64,000 nucleotides of DNA from contig NZ_CP104302.1 of NCBI RefSeq assembly GCF_025215495.1, positions 1,922,001 to 1,986,000 of the forward strand. The letters run 5' to 3'. This stretch comes from Mycolicibacterium brumae (GTDB lineage: Bacteria > Actinomycetota > Actinomycetes > Mycobacteriales > Mycobacteriaceae). Below, in pieces: positions 52,080 through 61,351 of this stretch; positions within the stretch are counted from its first letter, which is position 1, and every line of letters begins with the position of its first letter. The position numbers were made by a program, and so were the translations under genes. The notes beneath the pieces were generated by a model. The model was not told the origin of the DNA, searched no databases, and saw only the letters and a list, made by a program, of their open reading frames with translations.

Positions 52080-53072
52080 TCACCGCTGCGGCTCCTCCCC
52101 CGGCGCGACGGCGGGCTGCTCGGCCGCGGCAGTGCCCTGGATCTCGGCGAGGTCCTCGACGTACTCGGGATCCTGGGCCACCTCGTCGGCCAGCGCGTCC
52201 GGCACGTAGGCCGGGGCCCGGGAACTGCGCCAGGTGTAGACGATCAGCGCCGCCCAGGACACCAGGATCGCCAGGTAGACCGCCGTCGTCGCGGCCCCGG
52301 TGATCCCGAAGTACTTGATCAGCTTCTGCGAGTTCGTCAGGATGATGACCCCGCCGACGAACGTGCCGAGCAGCGCCGGGCTGACCTTGGTGACCAGCCA
52401 CGCGGCGAACGGGGCCGCGATGACGCCGCCGACGGCCAGGCCCAACACGATCGGCAGATTGTCCAGGAACTCCTCGCGCAGGCCGACCAGGAAGCCCAGC
52501 GACGCAGACACCGCGACCAGGAACTCCGAGGCGCTCACCGAGCCGATGACGGTGCGCGGAGCGGTCTTGCCCTGGGACAGCAGCGTGCTGGTGGTCACCG
52601 GACCCCAGCCGCCACCGCCGGAGGCGTCGATGAAACCGCCGAACAGCCCCAGCGGCGCAAGGAATTTCGCGGTGTGCGGAGTGTGGGTGCTGCGCAGTCC
52701 GGGCGGGCGGCCCAGGGAGAACCGCAGCAGCACGTAGACGCCGATGGCCAGCAGGATTGCCGCCATCAGCGGTGCCGCCCGCTCGGTGGACAGCGAGGAC
52801 AGCACGGTGGCGCCCAGGAAAGCGCCGACGGCGCCGGGCACCCCGAGCTTGGCCACGATCGACCAGTCGATGTTCTTGAACCGCCAGTGCGACAGGCCCG
52901 AGGCCAGCGTGGTGCCCACCTCGGCGAGGTGGACGGCGGCGCTGGCCTGGGCGGCGGCGACGCCGCTGAGCACCAGCAGGGTGGAGGCGGTGACCCCGAA
53001 GGCCATGCCGAGGGCCCCGTCGACCAGCTGAGCGCCGACGCCGACAAGGGTGAAAATGATGAGCGAACGCAT
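52080..53072 (-). CDS. TauE/SafE-family sulfite/organosulfur exporter (first)
   Basis: A 330-residue membrane protein with about eight helices and two TauE repeats. Typical segments are LVDGALGMAFGVTASTLLVL, LGVPGAVGAFLGATVLSSL, and the second-repeat FIDASGGGGWGPVTTSTLL. A hydrophilic C-terminal tail of about 60 residues rich in Glu and Ala follows (ADEVAQDPEYVEDLAEIQG). The family exports sulfite, sulfolactate or related anions. Two overlapping small peptide genes and a hairpin lie in its 5-prime region, suggesting regulation by cysteine supply, which fits a sulfur role. Confidence 0.88.
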   Translation of the reverse strand: MRSLIIFTLVGVGAQLVDGALGMAFGVTASTLLVLSGVAAAQASAAVHLAEVGTTLASGLSHWRFKNIDWSIVAKLGVPGAVGAFLGATVLSSLSTERAAPLMAAILLAIGVYVLLRFSLGRPPGLRSTHTPHTAKFLAPLGLFGGFIDASGGGGWGPVTTSTLLSQGKTAPRTVIGSVSASEFLVAVSASLGFLVGLREEFLDNLPIVLGLAVGGVIAAPFAAWLVTKVSPALLGTFVGGVIILTNSQKLIKYFGITGAATTAVYLAILVSWAALIVYTWRSSRAPAYVPDALADEVAQDPEYVEDLAEIQGTAAAEQPAVAPGEEPQR

Positions 53073-53125
53073 GATGTTCTGGTGCTTTCGATGAGGTGGT
53101 CAGAAATGACCGAAGGAAGGGTGGA

Positions 53126-53144
53126 CGCGTAGATCAGCTACGCG
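53126..53144 (-). promoter_or_regulatory. Attenuator-like hairpin before the TauE/SafE gene
   Basis: CGCGTAG and CTACGCG form a perfect 7-bp stem around a 5-base loop. It begins right after two tandem cysteine codons of the second leader peptide, and that peptide stops within the loop. A ribosome paused at those codons would cover the 5-prime arm and prevent the stem, which is the layout of a cysteine-responsive attenuator. Confidence 0.6.
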
Positions 53145-53169
53145 GACAACACCGCTCATCGAAGGCCAT
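53134..53169 (-). CDS. Second leader peptide with tandem Cys codons
   Basis: An 11-residue open frame, MAFDERCCPRS, beginning at an ATG that shares its A with the stop of the preceding leader (TGATG). It ends inside the hairpin. The Cys-Cys pair just before a hairpin and a sulfur-export gene resembles mycobacterial cysteine-rich leader peptides that act as attenuators, a class known from published work. It is too short to have its own function. Confidence 0.55.
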   Translation of the reverse strand: MAFDERCCPRS

Positions 53170-53240
53170 CAGTCGACGCGACGGCCAAAACGGCTCCAGG
53201 GCGCACAGATCCGAGGGCGCGGGTGCGAGACGCACACCAT
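53169..53240 (-). CDS. First leader peptide, Cys-containing
   Basis: A 23-residue open frame starting MVCVSHPRPRICAPWSRF and ending GRRVD. AGGAAGGA lies upstream, though closer to ATG 53247 in another frame. Its CVSHPR-CAPWSRFGRRVD style is of the kind I associate with actinobacterial leader peptides before sulfur genes. The stop codon overlaps the start of the second leader, so the two are translationally coupled. Confidence 0.5.
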   Translation of the reverse strand: MVCVSHPRPRICAPWSRFGRRVD

Positions 53241-53284
53241 CGGCCATCGGTCGTCCTTCCTCGAGCTGTGAAACTTCGCAGAGC

Positions 53285-54067
53285 CTACACCGTCAACAGC
53301 CGGTACAGCCCAACGCATCCCACCACGACGATGACGATGCGCAGCGCGTTCGGGGACAGCCTTCGTCCGTAGTGACCGCCCAGCCAGCCGCCGATCAGCG
53401 ATCCGACGGCGATCAGCCCGGCCGCAGTCCAGCTGATCCGGTCGAACGCGACGAGCACGTACGCGGCCGCGGCGACGATGTTGACCAGCAGCGACAGCAG
53501 ATTCTTGGCGGCGTTCATCTTCTGCATGTCCTCGGGCAGCAGCGCCCCCATCACAGCGATCAGCAGGATGCCCTGGGCCGCGGTGAAGTAGCCGCCGTAG
53601 ACGCCGACGGCGAAGGTGCCGGCCACCAGTGCGGCCAACTTGCGTGGGCTGACGTAGTCCGCCGATTGACCCGACTGCTCGGCGCGTCGGCGCGCCCAGG
53701 CCTGAATCTTCGGGCCGATCACCACCAGCACCAGCGCCGCGACCAGTAGCACCGGGACGACGGTGACGAACACCTTCTCCGGCAGGTGCAGCAGCAGCCA
53801 GGCCCCGATCCCGGCGCCGATGACCGAGGCCGGGATCTGCCAGCGCAGCCGATGCCACTGGCCGCGCAGTTCCCGGCGGTAGGCCCAGGTGCCGGATATC
53901 CCCCCGGCGACCAGGCCGACGGCGTTCGACATGGTCGCGGTGACCGGCGGGAAGCCGAGGGTGACCAGGGTCGGGAAGGTGATCAGGGTGCCCGAACCGA
54001 CCAGCGAATTGATCGCCCCCGCGCCGACGCCGGCCAGGGCGATCAGCAGCATGTGGGCGATCGACAC
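53285..54067 (-). CDS. TauE/SafE-family exporter (second)
   Basis: A 260-residue membrane protein of the TauE/SafE family with about eight helices. The first repeat has AGVGAGAINSLVGSGTLITF and FPPVTATMSNAVGLVAGGIS; the second has GVYGGYFTAAQGILLIAVMG and MNAAKNLLSLLVNIVAAAAY. It starts with GTG 54067, 3 bp after the der stop, so it is the tail gene of the parA-der operon, and it lies just before the leader peptides of the other TauE/SafE gene. The two exporters differ clearly in sequence, so they are not a recent duplication. Confidence 0.88.
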   Translation of the reverse strand: MSIAHMLLIALAGVGAGAINSLVGSGTLITFPTLVTLGFPPVTATMSNAVGLVAGGISGTWAYRRELRGQWHRLRWQIPASVIGAGIGAWLLLHLPEKVFVTVVPVLLVAALVLVVIGPKIQAWARRRAEQSGQSADYVSPRKLAALVAGTFAVGVYGGYFTAAQGILLIAVMGALLPEDMQKMNAAKNLLSLLVNIVAAAAYVLVAFDRISWTAAGLIAVGSLIGGWLGGHYGRRLSPNALRIVIVVVGCVGLYRLLTV

Positions 54068-54070
54068 CTG

Positions 54071-55504
54071 TTAGCGCCCCTTGCTCTTCGCCCCGCGCTT
54101 CTCCCGAACGCGGACGTTGATCCGGATGGGGCTGCCTTCGAACCCGAACTCCTCGCGCAGCCGTCGCTCCAGGAACCGCCGGTAGCCGGCCTCCAGGAAC
54201 CCGGTGGTGAACAGCACGAAGGTCGGCGGACGGGTGGCGGCCTGGGTGGCGAACAGGATCCGCGGCTGCTTGCCGCCGCGCACCGGCGGCGGTGTGGCCG
54301 CCACGATCTCCTTGAAGAAGGTGTTGAGCCGGCCGGTCGGCACCCGGGTGTCCCAGGAGTCCAGCGAACGGTCCAGCGCCGGCACCAGCTTGGCCACCGC
54401 TCGGCCGGTCTTGGCCGAGATGTTCACCCGCGGCGCCCAGGCGATCTGAACAAGCTCGCGATCGATCTCCTTGTCCAGCGAGTAGCGCCGGTCTTCGTCG
54501 ACCAGATCCCACTTGTTGAACACCAGCACCAACGCGCGGCCGGCTTCGATCACCATTGAGATGACCCGCAGATCCTGCTCGGTGATCGGCTGGGAGCCGT
54601 CGACCAGCACCAGGCACACCTCGGCGGCGTCAATGGCGCCGCGGGTGCGCACCGAGGCGTAGAACTCGTGTCCGCTGGCCTGCCCGACCTTGCGGCGCAG
54701 CCCCGCGGTGTCCACGAAACGCCAGGTCCGCCCGCCCAATTCGATGAGGGAGTCCACCGGGTCGACGGTGGTGCCGGCGACGTCGTGCACCACCGAGCGC
54801 TCCTCGTCGGCGAGCCGGTTGAGCAGCGAGCTCTTGCCGACATTCGGCTTGCCGACCAGCGCCACCCGTCGTGGGCCGCCGGAACCCGCGCCGATCACCT
54901 CGGAGACTTCCGGCAGGTCGGCGATCACCGCGTCGAGCAGATCGGCCACCCCGCGGCCGTGGATGGCGCTGATCGAGTGCGGCTCGCCCAGGCCCAGCGA
55001 CCACAGCGCGGCCGCCTCGGGTTCCTGACGCTCACCGTCGATCTTGTTGGCCGCCAAGAACACCGGCTTGCCCGAGCGGCGCAGGATCTTGGCGGCGGCC
55101 TCGTCGCCTGCGGTGGCGCCGACGACGGCGTCCACCACCAGGATGATCGCGTCGGCGGTGCGCATCGCCACCGACGCCTGCTCGGTCACCAGCTGCTGCA
55201 GACCCTTGGCGTCGGGTTCCCACCCACCGGTGTCCTGCACCATGAACCGCCGCCCTGTCCAGGACGCGTCATAGGACACCCGGTCGCGGGTTACCCCGGG
55301 CAGGTCCTGCACGACGGCTTCGCGCCGGCCCAGGATCCGGTTGACCAGGGTCGACTTGCCGACGTTGGGCCGTCCGACGACGGCCACCACCGGGGGCGGG
55401 CCGGCGTAGTTGTCGTCGTCGCCGTCGGCGCCGAAATCGTCGACATCCCAGTCACTTTCATCGGACCAGGTGCCGTCGCCGTCGAACTTCTCGTCGTCGC
55501 TCAT
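54071..55504 (-). CDS. der: GTPase Der (EngA), ribosome assembly
   Basis: A 477-residue protein with two tandem Era-type GTPase domains and a KH-like C terminus. First domain: [40 protein letters not shown]. Second: [45 protein letters not shown]. An acidic N-terminal extension of about 40 residues ([19 protein letters not shown]) is typical of actinobacterial forms. It functions in maturation of the large ribosomal subunit. The start overlaps the cmk stop by 4 bp. Confidence 0.97.
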   Translation of the reverse strand: MSDDEKFDGDGTWSDESDWDVDDFGADGDDDNYAGPPPVVAVVGRPNVGKSTLVNRILGRREAVVQDLPGVTRDRVSYDASWTGRRFMVQDTGGWEPDAKGLQQLVTEQASVAMRTADAIILVVDAVVGATAGDEAAAKILRRSGKPVFLAANKIDGERQEPEAAALWSLGLGEPHSISAIHGRGVADLLDAVIADLPEVSEVIGAGSGGPRRVALVGKPNVGKSSLLNRLADEERSVVHDVAGTTVDPVDSLIELGGRTWRFVDTAGLRRKVGQASGHEFYASVRTRGAIDAAEVCLVLVDGSQPITEQDLRVISMVIEAGRALVLVFNKWDLVDEDRRYSLDKEIDRELVQIAWAPRVNISAKTGRAVAKLVPALDRSLDSWDTRVPTGRLNTFFKEIVAATPPPVRGGKQPRILFATQAATRPPTFVLFTTGFLEAGYRRFLERRLREEFGFEGSPIRINVRVREKRGAKSKGR

Positions 55505-56175
55505 TGTCGTGCTCCCGCGCGCTCGCGGACCAGCCCAGCCAGGTGGGCGATCACTTCGTCCTGTGTCATGTCACCGGTGTCGACGATCACCGCGTCGTCG
55601 GCCGGCCGCAGCGGGGACACCGCCCGGGTGGAATCCAGGGTGTCGCGGCGCACCACGTCGGCCAGCACCCGCTGGTAGTCGTCGCCGAGGCCGGCGGCGA
55701 TGTTCTGGTCATTGCGCCGCTGCGCGCGGACCTCGGCCGAGGCGGTCAGGAAGATCTTCACTTCGGCGTCGGGCAGCACCACGGAGCCGATGTCGCGGCC
55801 CTCGACGACGATGCTGCCGGCGCCGGCGGCCAGTTCCCGCTGCCGGCGCACCAGGCGGGCGCGCACCTCGGGCACCGCCGAGACGGCCGACACCGCGGCG
55901 GTCACCGCGTCCCCGCGGATCTCGGTGGACACGTCTTCCTCGCCGAGGTAGGCGCGGATGTCGTCCGGGTCGAAGCCGACCGAGATGTCCGGGTCGAGAT
56001 CGGCGACCGCGGCCGCGTCGGACGGGTCGATCCCGGCGCGCAGCACGGCGAGGGTGTCGATGCGGTACATCGCGCCGGTGTCGAGGAAACGCGCCCCTAG
56101 CATGCGGGCCAATCCCCTTGCCACGGAGGACTTTCCGGTGCCGGCGGGCCCGTCGATGGCAACTCTGACGTCCAT
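55501..56175 (-). CDS. cmk: Cytidylate kinase
   Basis: A 224-residue nucleoside monophosphate kinase. The P-loop is [20 protein letters not shown], the CMP-binding part FLDTGAMYR, and the [20 protein letters not shown] segment is diagnostic. It phosphorylates CMP and dCMP. Its ATG shares an A with the stop of the upstream pseudouridine synthase gene (TAATG), and its stop overlaps der by 4 bp, so translation of the whole series is coupled. Confidence 0.96.
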   Translation of the reverse strand: MDVRVAIDGPAGTGKSSVARGLARMLGARFLDTGAMYRIDTLAVLRAGIDPSDAAAVADLDPDISVGFDPDDIRAYLGEEDVSTEIRGDAVTAAVSAVSAVPEVRARLVRRQRELAAGAGSIVVEGRDIGSVVLPDAEVKIFLTASAEVRAQRRNDQNIAAGLGDDYQRVLADVVRRDTLDSTRAVSPLRPADDAVIVDTGDMTQDEVIAHLAGLVRERAGARQ

Positions 56176-56921
56176 TAGAGCCCCACCGCCGTGTACAGTT
56201 CGCCGATCTCCTTGCGGGTCAACGCGCGGATGCTGCCCGGGCGCTGATCGTCGAGGGAGACCGCGCCGATGTCGGTGCGGACCAGCGCCTCGACCGGGAA
56301 GCCGACCGAGTCCAGCAGCCGGCGGACAATGTGCTTGCGTCCCTCGTGCAGGGTCACCCGCACCATGGACCGTCCGGGCAGCGAGTCCACCAGCGCGAAG
56401 TCGTCGACGGTCACCGGGCCGTCGTCGAGCTCGACCCCCTCGCGCAGCTGCTTGCCGAGCCCGCGCGGGACCTTGCCCGCCACGGTCGCCACATACGTTT
56501 TCGGGATCTCATACGACGGGTGCATCAGCCGGTGCGCGAGCTCGCCGTCGTTGGTCAGCAGGATCAGGCCCTCGGTGTCGGCGTCCAGGCGCCCGACGTG
56601 GAACAGGTTCTTGTTGCCGCGAACCCGGTGCTCGATCAGGTCGCCGATGCATGGCCGGCCGTGCTCGTCGGACATGGTGGAGACCATGCCCAGCGGCTTG
56701 TTCAGCGCCAGGTACACCTGGTCGTCGTCCAGGCGGACTCGGGTGCCGTCGACCCGGATCACCGAGGACTCCGGGTCGACCCGGGTGCCCAGCTCCGTCA
56801 CGATCCGGCCGTCGACCTCGACGCGGCCGTCGACGATCATTCGCTCCGCGACCCGGCGGGACGCAATTCCGGCCTGCGACAACACCTTCTGCAGGCGCAC
56901 GCCTTCGTTCTGTTCGGTCAT
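56175..56921 (-). CDS. RluB-type 23S rRNA pseudouridine synthase
   Basis: A 248-residue enzyme. An S4 domain spans residues 8-60 ([37 protein letters not shown]). The catalytic aspartate is in [18 protein letters not shown], and the C-terminal motif [20 protein letters not shown] completes the RsuA/RluB/E/F fold. By gene position it matches Rv1711, between scpB and cmk. It probably modifies 23S rRNA near the peptidyl-transferase region; whether it is RluB or RluE/F in target cannot be told from sequence alone. Confidence 0.92.
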   Translation of the reverse strand: MTEQNEGVRLQKVLSQAGIASRRVAERMIVDGRVEVDGRIVTELGTRVDPESSVIRVDGTRVRLDDDQVYLALNKPLGMVSTMSDEHGRPCIGDLIEHRVRGNKNLFHVGRLDADTEGLILLTNDGELAHRLMHPSYEIPKTYVATVAGKVPRGLGKQLREGVELDDGPVTVDDFALVDSLPGRSMVRVTLHEGRKHIVRRLLDSVGFPVEALVRTDIGAVSLDDQRPGSIRALTRKEIGELYTAVGL

Positions 56922-57622
56922 GACTCCTCGTCCACCTCAATGGCTGTGGGGGTTGGCGGTGCGGGGTTCAACTTCATGAACCGTGGTTCGGAGTCCAGGG
57001 ATTCGCTCAGGTCGTCGATCACGTCGACGTCGGGCAGCAGCGGCGCGATGTCGGGTAGCTCGCCCAGCGACGTCAACCCGAGGCGCTCCAGGAACAATTC
57101 GGTGGTGGTGAAGGTGGCCGCGCCGCTGTCCGGGTCCGGGCCCGCCTCCACGATCAGTCCGCGGGCGGCCAGGGTGCGCATCACCGCGTCGACGTTCACG
57201 CCGCGGACGGCGCTGACCCGGGCCCGGGTGACCGGCTGCCGGTAGGCGATCACCGCAAGGGTCTCCAGCGCGGCGCGAGTCAGTTTCGCGCGGGCGCCGT
57301 CGAGCAGCAGCTTCTCCACGTATGGGGCGAACCGGGCGCGGGTGTACATCCGCCAGCCGCCACCGGCCTCACGCAGATCGATCCCACTGTCGGCTGCGGT
57401 GTACTCGGCGGCCATCTCGGTGAGCTTCGCGGCGATCCGCGCTTCGGGCTGCTCGGTGACCGATGCCAGACCGGCCGCGCTGATCGGCGTGTCGACCACC
57501 AGCAGCAGCGCCTGCAGCACCCGGGTCAGCTCGCCCTCTTCGAGCTCGGGGGCCTCCGGTTCGGCGGCGTCCAGCGCGTCGTCGTCCACGGGGTCCGCGG
57601 TGTCGGGGGTTTGGTCGGTCAT
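56918..57622 (-). CDS. scpB: Segregation and condensation protein ScpB
   Basis: A 234-residue winged-helix protein of the SMC complex. Core motifs are VLQALLLVVDTPISAAGLAS, RFAPYVEKLLL, TLAVIAYRQPVTRARVSAVR and GVNVDAVMRTLAARGLI. Acidic extensions at both ends (DPVDDDALDAAEPEAPELEE and the C-terminal IEVDEES) are typical of mycobacteria. It dimerises and binds ScpA to complete condensin. The start overlaps scpA by 4 bp. Confidence 0.95.
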   Translation of the reverse strand: MTDQTPDTADPVDDDALDAAEPEAPELEEGELTRVLQALLLVVDTPISAAGLASVTEQPEARIAAKLTEMAAEYTAADSGIDLREAGGGWRMYTRARFAPYVEKLLLDGARAKLTRAALETLAVIAYRQPVTRARVSAVRGVNVDAVMRTLAARGLIVEAGPDPDSGAATFTTTELFLERLGLTSLGELPDIAPLLPDVDVIDDLSESLDSEPRFMKLNPAPPTPTAIEVDEES

Positions 57623-58434
57623 GGTTCACCCCCTTCGTCAGCGGCGACGGCCCGCACCAATTGCTCGGCCGTCGGGCTGTCTCCGGTCCAGGAAATCCGC
57701 AACAGTCCCAGCGCTTCTGGCTGCTCGAATGCTACCGCCCGCGCTCGATACAGCTCGAGCAGCGCCAGGAACCGTCCTACCACCTCCAGCTGGACGTCGC
57801 AGTCGGCGACCAGTTCGGCGAACGACGCGGGGTTGCCGACGCCGCGGCGCTCCAGAAGCCGCAGCAGCTTCTGCGCCTGCTCGGGCACCGATACCATGAC
57901 CTGGTGCAGGTGGCTGGTGCCGACGGTCGGCGTCGGGCGCGGGGTGAACGCCGCCGCGGCGATCTGCGCGAAGGCGGCGGCGTCGACGCCGATCATCACC
58001 TCGGGCAGCAACTCGGTGTAGCGGTCCTCCAGCGACACCGAACGCGGGTAGCTGCGCAGCGCCGCGGCCTCCAGCTCGGCGAAGATCTGCGCGACGTGTT
58101 TGAACGCCCGATACTGCAGCAGCCGGGCGAACAGCAGGTCGCGCACCTCCAGCAGGGCGAGGTCGTCGTCGTCCTCGGTCTGACCGGCCGGCAGCAGGCG
58201 GGCAGCCTTGAGATCCAGCAGGGTGGCCGCGACCACCAGGAACGCGGTGGTCTCCTCCAACTCCAGCTTCACGCCGATCTGCTTGGTGTAGGCGATGAAC
58301 TCGTCGGTGACCTGGTGCAACGCCACCTCGGTGACGTCCATCCGGTGCGCGAAGATGAGCTGCAGCAACAGGTCGAACGGGCCTTCGAAGTTCTCCAGCC
58401 GGACCTGGAAGCCGGTGGCCTCCGATTGGGTCAC
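57619..58434 (-). CDS. scpA: Segregation and condensation protein ScpA
   Basis: A 271-residue kleisin. The N-terminal domain that meets the SMC neck has FQVRLENFEGPFDLLLQLIF, AHRMDVTEVALHQVTDEFI and ATLLDLKAARLLP. The C-terminal winged helix includes FLALLELYRARAVAFEQPEA. It starts with GTG 58434, overlapping the parA stop by 4 bp. Together with ScpB it links SMC heads for chromosome compaction. Confidence 0.95.
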   Translation of the reverse strand: MTQSEATGFQVRLENFEGPFDLLLQLIFAHRMDVTEVALHQVTDEFIAYTKQIGVKLELEETTAFLVVAATLLDLKAARLLPAGQTEDDDDLALLEVRDLLFARLLQYRAFKHVAQIFAELEAAALRSYPRSVSLEDRYTELLPEVMIGVDAAAFAQIAAAAFTPRPTPTVGTSHLHQVMVSVPEQAQKLLRLLERRGVGNPASFAELVADCDVQLEVVGRFLALLELYRARAVAFEQPEALGLLRISWTGDSPTAEQLVRAVAADEGGEP

Positions 58435-59285
58435 GACTCGAAGCGGTCGATGACCTCGCGGGCAAGCGCCCGGTAGGCCTCCGCGCCGGCGGACTTGGGC
58501 GCCCAGGTGGTGATGGGCTCACCGGCCACGCTGGTCTCCGGGAACCGCACGGTGCGGCTGATGACGGTGTCGAACACCAGGTCGCCGAACCGCTCGACCA
58601 CCCGCGCCATCACCTCCCGCGCGTTGACGGTTCGGGCGTCGTAGCGGGTGATCAGGATGCCGCTGATGGTGAGCTTCGGATTGAGCCGGTCGTGCACCTT
58701 GTCGACGGTGTCGGTGAGCAGCGCCAGCCCGCGCAGCGAGAAGTACTCGCATTCGGTGGGAATGATGACGCCGTCGGAGCAGGCCAGCCCGTTCACGGTC
58801 AGCAGCCCCAGCGACGGCTGGCAGTCGATCAGCACGTAGTCGTAGCGGTCCAGCACCGGGTAGAGCGCGCGGCCCAGGGTCTGCTCGCGGCCGACCTCGT
58901 TGACCAGCTGGATCTCGGCGGCCGACAGGTCGATGTTCGACGGCACCAGGTCCAGCCCCGGCACGCGGGTGTTGATCAGCACCTGGTCGATCGACACCCG
59001 AGGCTCGACCAGCAGGTTGTGGACGGTGAACTCCAGGTCGTAATGCGGCACGCCGAGGCCGGCCGACAGCGCGCCCTGCGGATCGAGGTCCACCAGCAGC
59101 ACTCGTCGTCCGTGCTCGGCCAACGCGGCGCCGAGGTTGATCGTCGAGGTCGTCTTGCCGACGCCGCCCTTCTGATTGCACATGGCGATGACGGTGGCCG
59201 GACCGTGGCTGGTCAGCGGTTTGGGTTCCGGGATCGGGCGGGGCGGACGGCCGGTGGGTCCGAGGGCTGGCGCATCGTCGGTCAC
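58431..59285 (-). CDS. ParA/Soj-family chromosome-partition ATPase
   Basis: A 284-residue ParA-type ATPase, the Rv1708 position rather than the origin-proximal parA. The deviant Walker A is IAMCNQKGGVGKTTSTINLG, followed by VLLVDLDPQGALSAGLG and the Walker B-like VLIDCQPSLGLLT. The start is set at GTG 59285, with GGGGGAG upstream; GTG 59321 is an alternative adding twelve residues. As first gene of an overlapping run with scpA, scpB, rluB-like, cmk and der, it belongs to a chromosome-maintenance operon. Confidence 0.93.
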   Translation of the reverse strand: MTDDAPALGPTGRPPRPIPEPKPLTSHGPATVIAMCNQKGGVGKTTSTINLGAALAEHGRRVLLVDLDPQGALSAGLGVPHYDLEFTVHNLLVEPRVSIDQVLINTRVPGLDLVPSNIDLSAAEIQLVNEVGREQTLGRALYPVLDRYDYVLIDCQPSLGLLTVNGLACSDGVIIPTECEYFSLRGLALLTDTVDKVHDRLNPKLTISGILITRYDARTVNAREVMARVVERFGDLVFDTVISRTVRFPETSVAGEPITTWAPKSAGAEAYRALAREVIDRFES

Positions 59286-59401
59286 GGCCGCGCTCCCCCA
59301 TCCGTCGGTCGTGTATCGCACATCGCAGGGAAGTCTAACGCCTGCTCCTGCCAGGGCCGGGCGACCCGCTGGCAACGTTGTGGCGACCTAAGCTGGGTGT
59401 C
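59286..59401. promoter_or_regulatory. Divergent promoter region, with a leaderless O-methyltransferase promoter
   Basis: TAAGCT (59389-59394) lies 7 bases before ATG 59402. On the minus strand GGGGGAG provides a ribosome-binding site for the parA-like gene. No palindrome is evident. Confidence 0.5.
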
Positions 59402-60154
59402 ATGGATCTCAAGCGAAGGATTCCGTTCCTGCGCACCTCGTTCCTGCGGATGGCCCTGGGCGCCTTCAACATCACCAGGACCGGGCAGATCGGCGACGGG
59501 CGGGAAGCGGCCGCGGTCGAGTACGTGCTGGCCAATGCCGGGCCCGGAGATGTCGATGACGTGTTGGCGACGATCGACCGGTTCGCCTACCAGGAGTCGT
59601 TCCTGATCAATGTCGGCGACGAGAAGGGCCTGCTGCTCGACGCGGCGGTGCGCCGCGCCGACCCCAAACTCGTCCTGGAGCTGGGCGCCTACTGCGGCTA
59701 TTCGGCGCTGCGGATCGCCCGGGAGGCGCCGAACGCCCGCGTCGTCTCGGTGGAGCTGTCGGAGGCCAACGCCGCCAATGCCCGACAGATCTGGGCGCAC
59801 GCCGGGGTCGGCGACCGGGTCAGCTGCGTGGTCGGCACCGTCGGCGACGGCGGCGCGACACTGCGTGCGCTTGCTGATGACCACGGGTTCGCCGAGGGCG
59901 CGCTGGATTTCGTGTTCCTCGACCATGACAAGGCGGCCTACCTGTCCGATCTGGCGGAGTTGACCGATCGCGGCTGGCTGCACCCGGGGTCGATTGTCGT
60001 CGCCGACAATGTGCTGCTCCCCGGCGCGCCGAAGTACCGCTCCTTCATGCGCGCCGAGCAGGGCAAGCACTGGGACACCGTCGAGCACAAGACCCACGCC
60101 GAGTACCAGACGCTGCTGCCGGACCTGGTGCTGGAATCCCGCTTTCTGGGGTAG
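59402..60154 (+). CDS. Catechol-type O-methyltransferase
   Basis: A 250-residue SAM-dependent methyltransferase of the COMT/Methyltransf_24 group, matching Rv1703c by position and form. The SAM-binding motif is VLELGAYCGYSALRIAREAP, the acidic residue after strand 2 is in VVSVELSEANAANARQIW, and the metal/catalytic segment is VFLDHDKAAYLSDLAEL with VVADNVLLPGAPKYRSF. It methylates a hydroxyl of a catechol-like or other compound, unidentified. The gene is divergent from the parA operon and is the last plus-strand gene before the second mirrored array. Confidence 0.9.
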   Translation: MDLKRRIPFLRTSFLRMALGAFNITRTGQIGDGREAAAVEYVLANAGPGDVDDVLATIDRFAYQESFLINVGDEKGLLLDAAVRRADPKLVLELGAYCGYSALRIAREAPNARVVSVELSEANAANARQIWAHAGVGDRVSCVVGTVGDGGATLRALADDHGFAEGALDFVFLDHDKAAYLSDLAELTDRGWLHPGSIVVADNVLLPGAPKYRSFMRAEQGKHWDTVEHKTHAEYQTLLPDLVLESRFLG

Positions 60155-60407
60155 CCGGCCATTCGTCGTCGCACGCGGCGGACGAGCGGCCAACCATGGC
60201 ACGAAAAGCCCAGCGAGCGGTCAACTAGTGCACGAGCGTCCCGTAGTGTCCGCCTCGCGCCGAGGTGACCTGGGGATTTGCGAACCTGGTGGGCCACTCG
60301 TGCGCTAGGTGGCCGCTCGGCGCCAAACCCGTGCAGAATCTGGCCGCTGGTGCGCTAACTGGCCGCTCGGTGTCGTCCCCGCCCGCGCGGGGTCTGTGCG
60401 CGCGGGG
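60155..60407. repeat. Mirrored array of GAGCGGCCA boxes with 19/31-bp phasing
   Basis: Boxes GAGCGGCCA (60184), GAGCGGTCA (60215) and degenerate GAGCGTCCC (60234) face reverse-complement boxes at 60291-60299, 60310-60318, 60341-60349 and 60360-60368 (TGGCCGCTC type). Spacings are 31 and 19 on the left, and 19, 31 and 19 on the right. The first three pairs are symmetric about 60266.5. Each box is accompanied by a GCAC element about 6 bases further on (GGCACG, GTGCACGAG, reverse GTGCGCTA). Comparing the left arm with the reverse complement of the right gives 38 of 59 matches by hand. It lies between convergent O-methyltransferase and xerD genes. Further right, TGTGCGCGCGGGGTC and a close copy (60394-60421) overlap the end of xerD. 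Confidence 0.78.
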
Positions 60408-61351
60408 TCAGTGCGCGCGGGGGTGGGCTCCGGCCCAGACCTCGCGCAGGGCGTGCACGGTCACCATGGTGTAGATCTGCGTGGTGGTGACCGAGGCGTG
60501 GCCGAGGAGTTCCTGCACCACCCGAACGTCGGCGCCGCCTTCGAGCAGATGCGTGGCGAATGAGTGTCGCAGCGTGTGCGGGGACACCGCGGCGGTCATC
60601 TCGGCGTTGGCGGCGGCGTCCTGCAGCACCTGCCACGCGCTCTGCCGCGATAGCCGGCCGCCGCGGGCGTTCAGAAAGATGGCCGGGGTGCCGCGGCCGC
60701 GGGAGGCCAGCTCCGGGCGACCGCGCACCAGGTAGTTGCTCAGCGCGGTGATCGCCGGCCGGCCGACCGGGACCAGCCGGTGCTTGCCGCCCTTGCCGCG
60801 CAGCAGCACCGATCGGGCCTCGGTGTCGATGTCGTCGACGTCCAGGCCGACGGCCTCAGAGATCCGGGCGCCGGTGGAGTACAGCAACTCCAGCAGGGCG
60901 CGGTTGCGCAGCTGCAGCGGTCCGTCGGCGGGCCCGTCGCCGCCGGCGCCGTCGAGCAGCGCCAACACTTCGTCGACGCTCAGGCTTTTCGGCAACCGCC
61001 GACTCGGTGTCGGCGGTTTGACCTCGCGGGCCACATCGAGGTCGGTGATGCCTTCGGCGGCGGCGAACTTGTGCAGGCCGCGCACCGCGACCAGGGTGCG
61101 GGCCGCCGACACCGCAGACAGCGGAGCGACGCCGGCCTCGGCGTCACCGCGACGCAGCGCCACCAGGAACTCGCTGACATCGGCCTCGGAGACGTCCTTC
61201 AGATCGTCAACGGCGCGGCCCCGCAGATGCTCGTGATAGCGGCGCAGATCCCGTCGATACGAGCTCAGGGTGTTGGCAGCCACACCCCGCTCGATCGCCA
61301 GGTGGTCCAAGTAGCCCTGCAGCTGGGTTTCCAGGGCGGACACCGCGGTGG

